From: Microcaldota archaeon
Lineage (GTDB): Archaea; Micrarchaeota; Micrarchaeia; Micrarchaeales; Micrarchaeaceae
Length of the DNA stretch: 16,787 nucleotides
NCBI GenBank assembly: GCA_021810685.1
Contig: JAJZII010000006.1
Location: forward strand, 1 to 16,787
Direction of reading: 5' to 3'
Shown here: in pieces, positions 1 to 6,879 of the stretch
Layout: each line of letters begins with the position of its first letter
Numbering within the stretch: position 1 is the stretch's first letter
Program-made: the position numbers and the translations under genes
The notes under the pieces: generated by a model
Told to the model about the DNA's origin: nothing
Databases searched by the model: none
The model's input: only the letters and a program-made list of their open reading frames with translations

Positions 1-193
1 AAGCGTTGATGTTGTACCTCGCGTTGAGCTGCGTCGCGACGTGGTCGTTAAGGAACGTTATCGTGGGGTGCATCCCTTTGGAGCTCAGCTGCACAGCTGC
101 CTTTATCACAGATGCAGTTGTAGAGCCTGCCACATGCTTCTTCACGAGCCTGAAGATGAGGCGGCGTATTATACTGTGCTCTTCCCCGGCCAT
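1..193 (-). CDS. Proline dehydrogenase-like protein, N-terminal part (cut by window edge)
   Basis: Read on the minus strand, this frame opens with ATG codons at 196 and 193 and runs off the window without a stop. About 64 residues are visible. They contain a K-H-V-A-G-S-T segment followed by a helix and an S-S-K-G-M-H-P-T-I-T-F-L-N-D stretch. This matches the opening of the proline dehydrogenase barrel, where V-A-G is followed some 15-20 residues later by L-x-x-x-G-x-x-x-T-x-x-x-L-x-E. The family oxidises proline to pyrroline-5-carboxylate using FAD. The start at 193 is preferred because GTGA lies 5 bases upstream, the spacing seen elsewhere in this window; ATG 196 and GTG 202 are alternatives. 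The FAD-binding and catalytic parts lie outside the window, so the family call rests on the N-terminus only. Confidence 0.55.
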   Translation of the reverse strand, partial: MAGEEHSIIRRLIFRLVKKHVAGSTTASVIKAAVQLSSKGMHPTITFLNDHVATQLNARYNINA

Positions 194-278
194 CATGATC
201 ACTTGCTTGCTTGCGAACCTGAATGCCGTCGGCGGCCTGCTGGTCCTCGCTGCCCCGCGAGGTATTGGCTTGCGTTCT

Positions 279-286
279 TTTTATAT
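279..286 (-). promoter_or_regulatory. Putative TATA box for the proline dehydrogenase-like gene
   Basis: The minus strand reads GATATAAAAA here, a good archaeal box A. A transcript starting 25-27 bases downstream would have a leader of about 60 bases before the ATG at 193, longer than most leaders suggested in this window. On the plus strand CTATTTAT at 303-310 could serve the divergent gene starting at 344, which would make this a two-way promoter region. Confidence 0.4.
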
Positions 287-343
287 CTTTGGCTTAGATA
301 AGCTATTTATTGCTGAAATTGCAGAGATAGCACTGGTGATTAG

Positions 344-751
344 TTGGTTGGGATAACGGACGGCGTGAAAAGCATGTCGTTAGGGGAGCTGATATCGAAG
401 CTCCACGGCGCAATAAGGCAGTTTATAGGGGACCTTGACGTCGTCATATCCAGGAACAAAGAGGCCAGCTCCGACGAGATATATGAGCTCAGAGCCAGGA
501 TAACTGAGAGGCTCAAAGCAGGCAAGGACACCATGGAGAACGAGCGCCTGCTGAAGCTTCTCAATCTTCTGCTGACAGACAAGACTGTCATAGAGCTGAT
601 GCGCGACGATGCGGAGGAGTGGATGGAGTTCCTCGACGCGGTATCCAAGCACATAGAGAACGGCTCCTACAGGGCGACGGAAGAGGAGAAGAAGGAGCTA
701 TCCAATATCAGAGAGCTCACCGCGCAGATAACCAGCCTGATAAGGAAGTGA
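344..751 (+). CDS. Hypothetical helical protein, 135 aa
   Basis: I do not recognise this protein. It is charged, soluble and predicted by eye to be nearly all helix: it has no cysteine, no signal peptide and no membrane segment, and leucine/isoleucine recur with heptad-like spacing around residues 10-95. The start is uncertain. TTG 344 has a strong GGTGAT Shine-Dalgarno at 335-340 and a TATA-like CTATTTAT at 303-310. ATG 374, which would give 125 residues, has a weaker GCGTGA five bases upstream. The gene converges on the large coiled-coil gene, with 9 bases between the two stop codons. Both ends of the frame and the codon pattern look like a genuine gene, but no function can be proposed. Confidence 0.7.
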   Translation: MVGITDGVKSMSLGELISKLHGAIRQFIGDLDVVISRNKEASSDEIYELRARITERLKAGKDTMENERLLKLLNLLLTDKTVIELMRDDAEEWMEFLDAVSKHIENGSYRATEEEKKELSNIRELTAQITSLIRK

Positions 752-767
752 GCCTGGTGCTCACTTC
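745..767. terminator. Stem-loop spanning both stop codons of convergent genes
   Basis: GAAGTGAGC (745-753), a five-base loop CTGGT, then GCTCACTTC (759-767) form a perfect 9-bp stem. The TGA stop of the plus-strand gene (749-751) and the TGA stop of the minus-strand gene (761-763) sit on opposite arms. There is no T-run after it on either strand, so a bacterial-type intrinsic terminator is unlikely. It could still protect 3' ends or separate the two transcripts. Confidence 0.4.
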
Positions 768-2554
768 TTGCCTTGCTGGTTGTCCGACTTGAAGGCTGGC
801 GTTGTTGAATCTGTCTTCGATTGCTTGGACTTTGGTGCGGCCTTTGCAGCCTCGGCTGGCTGCGGCGAGGATGTGGTTTCTTCCCTCCCCTCCTTTCTCA
901 GTGTTGCCATCATCGGATCAGGTATTATGTCATCCTGCTTTGGCTTGCCGTTCTTCTTATAGCTCTGCAGCTTCTTCCAGATGTCCTCAGTATCTGCCGT
1001 CACTGAATAGTAGGCCCTGAACACTGGGTCGCTGAAATCGCGTCCTTGCGGGAGGGTGTTGACGAACTTCTTCTGGTCCTCGGTCAGTCCTATCCCTACG
1101 GCTATCGACTCGTACGAGCGAAGGTATCTCTGGAGGAGGAGATTGCTCATCCCGCTCGCTTGCTGAAGATCCTTTATGTTATTGATCTCGGTGATAGAGG
1201 GCAGGTCTTTCGTCTGCGTCACTTCCATCCACCTCAGCGTGACTAGGCGCCAGATGCCGAGCTTCTCGGTTTCATCCAAGTTACCCTCCTTGAGGCGCTC
1301 TTTCAATTCAGGGCTCAAAGCATCCTTCGCCCACTTGTGTTCGTTGACGTACGTCCTTGCATAGTCGACCCAGCCATCATTCGTTTCCACTATCTGAACC
1401 GTAGGCCGCTCCTGATTCCTTGTTCCGCTGCCCGAGCGCTGGCCGGTAACTGAACCGTGCTGCTGGCCGAAGCCGGTCACATGCATGCTGCTGAATACGT
1501 GCTTGGAGTAGGCTTTGTCAAACGTAGCCTCGTAATCTTTGAGTTGCTTGGAGATGGCGGACCACGTATTAAGGTTGAAATCCTCCGCGCTTATTTTGTC
1601 CCCGAGGGCACCATACATGGCGGCTGCCATCCTTGAAAGTGCCAGGTAAGCCGTAAACGTGGCCAGCTCCTTCTGGAAATTTGCCATCTGCGTTTCGGAG
1701 AGGTTCCCGTAACGCTTGTTGACGCGCTGGGTGTTCCAACCGAGGAACTTGACAGGTGTAGTTTCGGCACTGTAAACCTCCGCCAGTGCGTAAAGGCTTT
1801 CATACTGCTCCTTGTGGATTGTAGCAGACATCGCGCTAAGTATATGCTTTACTGACTTGAAATCATGATTATGCAAGGCCTTCTCAAGCGGCTCCACATA
1901 ATTTGTGTACAGGTCACCTCCAGATGAGAGACGTTCGCTGACCCCCTCATCTATTGCTTTTATTGATGTAGGGTCTGTCATCGCCTTTATGACCGGGAGT
2001 ATCTTCACCAGACCTTCGCGCCTTACCGAGCCGAACTTTTTGTCGAGGGCGGCGTCGTACGCCGCGAGGTTATTCTGCGTGTTATTAATCTCGTTATTAA
2101 TTTTTGTTATGAGGCCGTTTCTTGCGTTTTTGAGTGTTGTGAGCTTATCCTCCTGCTTCCGCGCATTTTCTTTTGCTTTCTCGATCTTCTCCTCCAGATT
2201 AGATGTATTAAAACCCGCCCCCGTACGCCTATTTTTAATGGCGGTGGCAGCGTTGACTACGAGATTGAGATTAACCAAATCTTCCTCTGCCTTCTTTATC
2301 GATGCGTTGCTCTCGCTTGAGGGGTCTTTCATGCTTGTGAGCCGTTCTTGTAGGTCCGACAGCTTCTCACTGGCCTGTGCACTGTATATCAGGGCGTCTG
2401 CCGCGGTCATCTCCTTCGTCTTACGGCCGACGTTGACTGTTATTTTCTCGTTGAGGCCCAGTATTCCGACGAGCTTGGAAGGCTCAGAGATTTCCTTTCT
2501 AGTCTCCTCTGTGTGCTTCTCCGCTTTATTTACCTTCGACTTTGTCGTAATCAT
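761..2554 (-). CDS. Large coiled-coil protein of unknown function, 597 aa
   Basis: I do not recognise this protein. Residues 1-25 are lysine/glutamate rich. Residues about 55-100 and 118-172 are long charged helices that look like coiled coil. Residues about 175-360 are a mixed helical region. A Gly/Ser/Gln-rich linker lies near 363-385, a second helical domain follows to about 540, and the last ~50 residues are a low-complexity Ser/Thr/Pro/Ala/Lys tail. It contains no cysteine, signal peptide or membrane segment, so it is probably cytosolic and perhaps a scaffold or filament. ATG 2554 has GTGA four bases upstream and a TATA box at 2594-2603, suggesting its own promoter rather than membership of the spt5 operon. 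Its N-terminal coding half is AT-richer than neighbouring genes. Confidence 0.8.
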   Translation of the reverse strand: MITTKSKVNKAEKHTEETRKEISEPSKLVGILGLNEKITVNVGRKTKEMTAADALIYSAQASEKLSDLQERLTSMKDPSSESNASIKKAEEDLVNLNLVVNAATAIKNRRTGAGFNTSNLEEKIEKAKENARKQEDKLTTLKNARNGLITKINNEINNTQNNLAAYDAALDKKFGSVRREGLVKILPVIKAMTDPTSIKAIDEGVSERLSSGGDLYTNYVEPLEKALHNHDFKSVKHILSAMSATIHKEQYESLYALAEVYSAETTPVKFLGWNTQRVNKRYGNLSETQMANFQKELATFTAYLALSRMAAAMYGALGDKISAEDFNLNTWSAISKQLKDYEATFDKAYSKHVFSSMHVTGFGQQHGSVTGQRSGSGTRNQERPTVQIVETNDGWVDYARTYVNEHKWAKDALSPELKERLKEGNLDETEKLGIWRLVTLRWMEVTQTKDLPSITEINNIKDLQQASGMSNLLLQRYLRSYESIAVGIGLTEDQKKFVNTLPQGRDFSDPVFRAYYSVTADTEDIWKKLQSYKKNGKPKQDDIIPDPMMATLRKEGREETTSSPQPAEAAKAAPKSKQSKTDSTTPAFKSDNQQGKK

Positions 2555-2593
2555 TTAATCACACGTTTCGGTATTAGTATATTGCGGCTTTTT

Positions 2594-2603
2594 GATATTT
2601 ATA
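2594..2603 (-). promoter_or_regulatory. TATA box for the 597-aa gene, overlapping the upstream stop codon
   Basis: The minus strand reads TATAAATATC. The TAA stop codon of the glycosylase gene (2601-2599) lies inside it. Transcription would start near 2570-2575, giving a leader of about 20 bases that carries the GTGA motif before ATG 2554. Confidence 0.55.
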
Positions 2604-3279
2604 TGTTTAGGTGGTCTTCTGCCACTGTATGCGCGTGCAGGCAGACTCCTTTCAGGGGGCACTCTGCGCACAGCGGAATAGGCCTGCAGTAGCGCTTGCC
2701 GAGTTCTACGAACTGCGCATGCATGTCCTTGTAGAGCGCCACGTCGCGCTTCAGAGAGCGCTCGAAGAAACGCTGCAGTACGGCATAACTGATGTTCTCG
2801 TCCATGCCGGTTATTCTGTGCATCGCCCGGCGGGTATAGGCGTCAATGACGAACACCGGCTTCCCTGCTGCGTAGAGCGTTATTGAATCTGCAGTTTCGG
2901 GGCCTATGCCATCCATGGCGAGGAGGGCCTCTCGGAGGCTGCTCCGTTCGAGCGCGAAGAAGCGCTCCAGCGTGCCGTATCTTCTTACAACTGACGAGCA
3001 TATGCCTTTCAGGCGCCTGGCCTTCTGCCTGTAGAAGCCCGAGGGCCGCACCAGCAGCTCGAGCTTTGCTATTGGCATGCGCGCCAGAGCGCCGAGCTCC
3101 AGCGCCTTGGCGGCCTTGAGGTTCGAGAGGGCGCGCTCGACGTTCCTCCACGACGTCTGCTGCGTGAGTATGGCTCCGGCTACAATCTCCATCTTGGTCT
3201 CGCCGGGCCACCAGTCCAGGAAGCCGAAGCGCCTGCGCAACAGGCGGTATATGCGAGACGGCGGAACGTCCGCGCTCAT
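2599..3279 (-). CDS. Endonuclease III-related HhH-GPD DNA glycosylase, 226 aa
   Basis: This is a base-excision repair glycosylase of the endonuclease III-related group (COG2231 type). Residues 24-55 carry the group's W-W-P-G-E-T and V-A-G-A-I-L-T-Q-Q-T signature. The helix-hairpin-helix is M-D-G-I-G-P-E-T-A-D at 122-131, the catalytic aspartate is D146 in V-I-D-A-Y-T-R, and an iron-sulfur loop is formed by C198, C204, C207 and C213 (C-x5-C-x2-C-x5-C). Glutamate 128 stands where bifunctional endonuclease III has its Schiff-base lysine, so I infer a glycosylase without strong lyase activity; the base substrate is unknown. The start is ATG 3279, overlapping the L11 stop in an ATGA arrangement, which implies translational coupling. 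A longer frame back to 3360 would run through L11 and is not used. Confidence 0.9.
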   Translation of the reverse strand: MSADVPPSRIYRLLRRRFGFLDWWPGETKMEIVAGAILTQQTSWRNVERALSNLKAAKALELGALARMPIAKLELLVRPSGFYRQKARRLKGICSSVVRRYGTLERFFALERSSLREALLAMDGIGPETADSITLYAAGKPVFVIDAYTRRAMHRITGMDENISYAVLQRFFERSLKRDVALYKDMHAQFVELGKRYCRPIPLCAECPLKGVCLHAHTVAEDHLNI

Positions 3280-3743
3280 ACCTTCAGTTCGCCCGAGCTT
3301 ATCTTGGCTATGACTGCCCTTGGGTCCTCGCCGTTGCACTTCACTCCCATGCTCTTGCACGTCCCAAGCACCTGCTTGACCCTGTCAGCTGCGGCCTTGC
3401 CGTAGATCGAAGCCTCCTTGGACTTGGCGATCTTCTTCACCTGATCAAGGGTCAGGTCGCCGACGGTCTCGTCCTTAGTCTTGGCTCCTGATTGCACGCC
3501 GAGCTCCTTGAGTATCAGCGCGCTCGTCGAAGGGGCGCCGACCTCGACCCTGAAGGTCTTGGTGGCCGGGTCGACCATGACCTTGACGGGTATCTTCATG
3601 CCAGCGAACTCGCTGGTTTTCTTGTTTATCTCGGCAACTATGCCGCCGATGTTCACGCCGAGAGGCCCGAGAGCCGGGCCGAACGGCGGGCCTGCCGTCG
3701 CCTTGCCGCCCTCTATTAAGCCTGCTATTGTGATTTCGCTCAT
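3276..3743 (-). CDS. rpl11: Large-subunit ribosomal protein L11 (uL11), 155 aa
   Basis: L11 forms the base of the ribosomal stalk with the L10-L12 complex and binds the GTPase-centre RNA. The N-terminal domain is plain: I-E-G-G-K-A-T-A-G-P-P with G-P-A-L-G-P-L-G-V-N. The C-terminal RNA-binding domain follows, including a K-C-N-G-E-D-P-R-A-V segment near the end. The length is normal for archaea. The start is ATG 3743, because GGTGA lies 5 bases upstream; the in-frame GTG at 3752 is part of that ribosome-binding site. It sits 26 bases after spt5 and overlaps the glycosylase gene. L11 next to Spt5/NusG is a widely conserved pairing, but in many genomes L1, L10 and L12 follow; here a repair gene follows instead. 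Confidence 0.97.
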   Translation of the reverse strand: MSEITIAGLIEGGKATAGPPFGPALGPLGVNIGGIVAEINKKTSEFAGMKIPVKVMVDPATKTFRVEVGAPSTSALILKELGVQSGAKTKDETVGDLTLDQVKKIAKSKEASIYGKAAADRVKQVLGTCKSMGVKCNGEDPRAVIAKISSGELKV

Positions 3744-3769
3744 TTTATTCACCGTGAATCATGATTGTT

Positions 3770-4225
3770 TCATTCGGAGCTCTCGGCGCGCGCCTTCTTG
3801 ATTATCTTGGCGGTGTTCATCTTCGTCGTTATAGGTATTGGCACCACGACGTCCTGCAGCTCCACGGTTATGTCGTTCTTCGCGTCGTCGACCTTCAGCA
3901 CGCGCGCCTTGTAGCCCTTGAAGGGGCCGCTAGTGAACTCTACCGTGTCGTCCTTCTCTATCTCCTGCACTGCGGTGCTGCTCTTGATGAGCTTGTCCAT
4001 CTCCTCTGCACTTAACGGCTTGGATAACATTCCGCGTATGTTGCGCTCCTTGCTTATGAAGCTCCGGCATGACAGCTCGTCCTCGGCTTCGAGTATTATG
4101 TAGCCGCGCATGCCTTCGACGACTATGATGGAATACATTGGCAGGTCGGTCTTGCTGGCCTTGTTCTGCAGCATATTGGCCGCGATGCGCTCCTGCCCTG
4201 ATGTCACCTTGACTACGAAATACAC
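3770..4225 (-). CDS. spt5: Transcription elongation factor Spt5 (archaeal NusG), 151 aa
   Basis: Spt5 pairs with Spt4 and clamps RNA polymerase on DNA during elongation. The NGN domain covers about residues 1-85, with Y-F-V-V-K-V-T-S-G-Q-E at the start and G-Y-I-I-L-E-A-E in its core. The KOW motif follows at about 93-125: V-E-F-T-S-G-P-F-K-G-Y-K-A-R-V. This single-KOW layout is the archaeal form. The start is GTG 4225. The TATA box at 4251-4256 is only about 28 bases upstream, so the mRNA is probably leaderless or nearly so. It heads the minus-strand operon spt5-rpl11-glycosylase and diverges from the Trm5-like gene. Confidence 0.95.
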   Translation of the reverse strand: MYFVVKVTSGQERIAANMLQNKASKTDLPMYSIIVVEGMRGYIILEAEDELSCRSFISKERNIRGMLSKPLSAEEMDKLIKSSTAVQEIEKDDTVEFTSGPFKGYKARVLKVDDAKNDITVELQDVVVPIPITTKMNTAKIIKKARAESSE

Positions 4226-4250
4226 TCAGACCACTCCCAATGCTTCATGC

Positions 4251-4275
4251 TTTATAGCTTTCACGCCTTTTATAC
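4251..4275. promoter_or_regulatory. Divergent promoters for spt5 and the Trm5-like gene
   Basis: Minus strand: TATAAA at 4256-4251, placing initiation at about the GTG 4225 of spt5. Plus strand: TTTTATAC at 4268-4275, placing initiation near 4298, a few bases before ATG 4304. The two TATA boxes are only about 12 bases apart and point outwards, so TBP binding at one may hinder the other. Confidence 0.5.
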
Positions 4276-4303
4276 GTATTGAAGGCTCACTGCACATGAT
4301 ATC

Positions 4304-5359
4304 ATGCGTTACCTCAGGGTCAGGGCCAAAGACGCGGAAAGCGCCAGGTCCATTCTCGCCAAGAAGAACATCCTCGACAAACGGGCGAGGGTTCTGAATA
4401 GCGCACGCTATGTATTGTTACCAGTAATAATAGATGGGCAAAAGACTATAAAGGTTATTGAAGGGCTGGGCATGAACGCCGGAATTGTGGAGCGCAAGGG
4501 GGAACGCGCCGCGCTGCGCACGACGTACCGCGAGCTGCTCGAAAAGAGGCTTACGGAGGAAGAACTGTCCATGGTAGCCAGGGGCTACGACGTGCTCGGC
4601 AACATCGCCATAGTCGAGCTCTTCGGCGACCTGGGCAGCAAGGAGAAGGAGGTGGGCAAGGCCATGGTCGAAGCCAATGCAAACATAAGCACGGTGCTGG
4701 CGAAATCAGGGCCTGTAAGCGGCGTCTACAGGAAGCGGAAGCTCAGGCGCATATATGGTGAGGACACGTACATGGCGCTTTACAAGGAGAACGGGTGCGC
4801 CTTCAGGTTCGACGTCAGGAAGGCCTTCTTCTCCAGCAGGCTCTCATTCGAGAGGGGGCGCGTGGACAGGCTCTCCAGGGACGGAGAGAGCGTCGCTGTG
4901 GCAGGCGCTGGCGTGGGACCATACGCAATAGAGATAGCGAAGCACCATCCGAGGTCGGCAATCCTGGCAGTAGAGCTTAACAGGAGCGCATGCGCCGACA
5001 TGAAGAGGAATATCATACTCAACAGGACGCCGAACGTCGAGCCCGTTCTTGGGGACTTCAACAAAGTCGCGATGGAACGCAGGGGCTACGCAGACAGGGT
5101 GATAGTGCCAATGCCCACAGTAAGCATGGAGATGCTGCCCAGCATTTTCGCTGTCGCGAAAGCGAAGGCGCTGGTGCACCTCTATACCTTCTGCAGGACT
5201 GACGGTATAAAGGAGCTCAAGGACAGGATAAGGCAGGCCGCAAAGGGGCACGGCAGGAGCGCCGTCTTCAAGGGCCAGCGCGTGGTCAGGCCCTATTCCA
5301 AGGACGAGATAGAGCTCTGCCTGGACATCATGCTTGGAACCGCGAAAAGTGACGATTAG
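4304..5359 (+). CDS. trm5: tRNA (guanine37-N1)-methyltransferase Trm5-like protein, 351 aa
   Basis: Trm5 methylates G37 beside the anticodon using S-adenosylmethionine and prevents frameshifting. Residues 1-60 look like the small D1 domain that reads the tRNA elbow. Y-D-V-L-G-N-I-A-I-V-E-L (95-106) is the typical D2 motif. F-D-V-R-K-A-F-F-S-S-R-L-S-F-E-R (169-184) is the usual pre-Rossmann segment. A-G-A-G-V-G-P-Y (200-207) and V-E-L-N (223-226) bind the cofactor. The residue usually asparagine in the family's N-L-P segment appears as P269 in V-P-M-P, a real departure. It could instead be a related Trm5-family enzyme such as one acting on wyosine precursors, but the D1 domain and overall length favour Trm5. 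It converges on asnS with 7 bases between stops. Confidence 0.85.
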   Translation: MRYLRVRAKDAESARSILAKKNILDKRARVLNSARYVLLPVIIDGQKTIKVIEGLGMNAGIVERKGERAALRTTYRELLEKRLTEEELSMVARGYDVLGNIAIVELFGDLGSKEKEVGKAMVEANANISTVLAKSGPVSGVYRKRKLRRIYGEDTYMALYKENGCAFRFDVRKAFFSSRLSFERGRVDRLSRDGESVAVAGAGVGPYAIEIAKHHPRSAILAVELNRSACADMKRNIILNRTPNVEPVLGDFNKVAMERRGYADRVIVPMPTVSMEMLPSIFAVAKAKALVHLYTFCRTDGIKELKDRIRQAAKGHGRSAVFKGQRVVRPYSKDEIELCLDIMLGTAKSDD

Positions 5360-5366
5360 CTGGGTC

Positions 5367-6722
5367 TTACGGGTATAGCCTATTCATAGTTCTTGGGAAC
5401 GGGATTGCGTCCCGGATTGTCTCGAGTTTCGCTATCCACCTGATTACCCTTTCAGTTCCCATGCCAAATCCAGAGTGCGGTATCTGGCCATACTTGTGTA
5501 TATCCAGGTACCATTCGTAGTCTTTCCGGTTTAGACCCTGTTCCTTCATGCGTGCTATAAGCTCGTTGTAATCACTGATACGCTCGCTGCCGCCTATTAT
5601 CTCCCCTATGCCTTCTGGCGCAAGCATGTCCGCATCCAGTACTGTCCTCGGGTCTTCTGGATTCTCTTTCATGTAGAATGCCCGCATTGCCTTTGGCTGG
5701 CTTGTCATGAATATTGGCTGGTCTAGCTCCTTCGTTAATATCTTTTCCTCGTCCAGTCCTATCGACTCTCCCCACTTTATCTCAACTCCCTTGTCCTTGA
5801 GCATATCCACCGCCTTTGTATATGTAATTCTTTCAAACGGCGCCTTTATTGCCAGAAGGTCTTTTGGATCCCGCTTGAACCTCTCCAGTATACCTTTCTG
5901 CTTCTCGGCCATCTCGTGGCAAACGTATTCTATCATTTCCTCCTGCAGCTTCATGTTCATGTTCTGGTTGTAGAATGCCATTTCTGGCTCAAGCTGCCAG
6001 AACTCTGTCAGGTGGCGCGGAGTTCTGCTTGGCTCGGCCCTAAATGATGGGGCCATCACATAGACCAGCGGATACGCAGCCACGACGGCTTCGCTATACA
6101 ATTGACCGCTCTGTGATAGATACGCAACTTTGTCGAAATACTTCACTTCAAAGAGCGTCGATCCCCCCTCACAGGCGGAAACGTTAAGCATTGGAGGCTG
6201 TATCTCCATGAAATCCCTGTCATCCAAGAACTCTCTGCAACTCCTGACCAGCTCCGCCTTAAGCTTAAGTGCATTGATTATGCTCTGTTTCCTTATGGAA
6301 AGGTGCCGCATGTCAAGTAGCATTTCGGTGCTCTGATCCTTCCCTATGGGAAATGGATCTCCCATGAACTCGGTCTTGAACTCCCTGACCTTTATCTCTA
6401 CCCCTTCTGGGGCTCTTTCATCCTTTATTATGGTGCCTATGAGCTTGACCACTGATTCGATGTAGAGGTTCTCTGAATGTTCCCAACTATCATTGTCGAC
6501 CTCGTCTTTTTGCAACGTGCATTGTATTATCCCGAATCCATCCCTTACCAGAACAAAGTTGACATTGTTAAGGTGTCTCTTTCTGTACACCCACCCCCTT
6601 ATGAATATTTCCTCGCCCACGTGGTCCTTTACCGAGTCGAGCTTTGTCAGTACTTTATCTTCGTTTTCCAACCCAGATGCTATTATTGCAGCTAGACTTT
6701 GCTCTGCTAATGCCATAGGCAT
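5367..6722 (-). CDS. asnS: Asparaginyl-tRNA synthetase, 451 aa
   Basis: A class IIb synthetase that attaches asparagine to tRNA(Asn). The N-terminal OB fold (about residues 35-120) binds the anticodon and includes G-W-V-Y-R-K-R and a V-R-D-G-F-G-I-I-Q strand. Motif 2 is F-R-A-E at 227-230. Motif 3 is G-F-G-M-G-T-E-R at 418-425, and the protein ends I-P-F-P-R-T-M-N-R-L-Y-P, the AsnRS ending rather than the AspRS one. ATG 6722 has no Shine-Dalgarno, but TTATAA at 6741-6746 lies about 20-25 bases upstream, so the mRNA is probably leaderless. Sampled lines of this gene are about 43-45% GC against up to about 70% in the neighbouring Trm5-like gene, which suggests a different history, perhaps transfer. 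Confidence 0.93.
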   Translation of the reverse strand: MPMALAEQSLAAIIASGLENEDKVLTKLDSVKDHVGEEIFIRGWVYRKRHLNNVNFVLVRDGFGIIQCTLQKDEVDNDSWEHSENLYIESVVKLIGTIIKDERAPEGVEIKVREFKTEFMGDPFPIGKDQSTEMLLDMRHLSIRKQSIINALKLKAELVRSCREFLDDRDFMEIQPPMLNVSACEGGSTLFEVKYFDKVAYLSQSGQLYSEAVVAAYPLVYVMAPSFRAEPSRTPRHLTEFWQLEPEMAFYNQNMNMKLQEEMIEYVCHEMAEKQKGILERFKRDPKDLLAIKAPFERITYTKAVDMLKDKGVEIKWGESIGLDEEKILTKELDQPIFMTSQPKAMRAFYMKENPEDPRTVLDADMLAPEGIGEIIGGSERISDYNELIARMKEQGLNRKDYEWYLDIHKYGQIPHSGFGMGTERVIRWIAKLETIRDAIPFPRTMNRLYP

Positions 6723-6740
6723 TATGAAAATATTTAAGGT

Positions 6741-6746
6741 TTATAA
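6741..6746 (-). promoter_or_regulatory. TATA box of asnS
   Basis: The minus strand reads GCTTATAAACC, with TTATAA at 6746-6741. It sits about 20-25 bases before ATG 6722, fitting a leaderless or near-leaderless transcript. The 157-base gap 6723-6879 otherwise holds only a short T-run (CTGTTTTTC on the minus strand, about 6850) that may end the htpX transcript. Confidence 0.5.
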
Positions 6747-6879
6747 GCTTACTGTCTCATCGTCGGCATTGCTTACCGATTAGTATAAGTGACCCCTGCC
6801 CAAAAAGCATATGCCTGAAGACAAGGGATTTCAAAGCCCGACTATATGAAAAACAGGAAGCCGCAGGCGTTGGCCGCAA

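Noticed and set aside
6..356. Plus-strand open frames at the window start
   Set aside because: The minus strand carries the proline dehydrogenase-like N-terminus with a matching ribosome-binding site and TATA box.
3280..3360. Extension of the glycosylase into L11
   Set aside because: The extra residues are L11 coding sequence read in another frame; ATG 3279 gives the ATGA overlap and a normal protein.
5367..6722. Aspartyl-tRNA synthetase or asparagine synthetase-like protein
   Set aside because: The ending I-P-F-P-R-T-x-x-R-L-Y-P and the complete OB fold fit AsnRS better.
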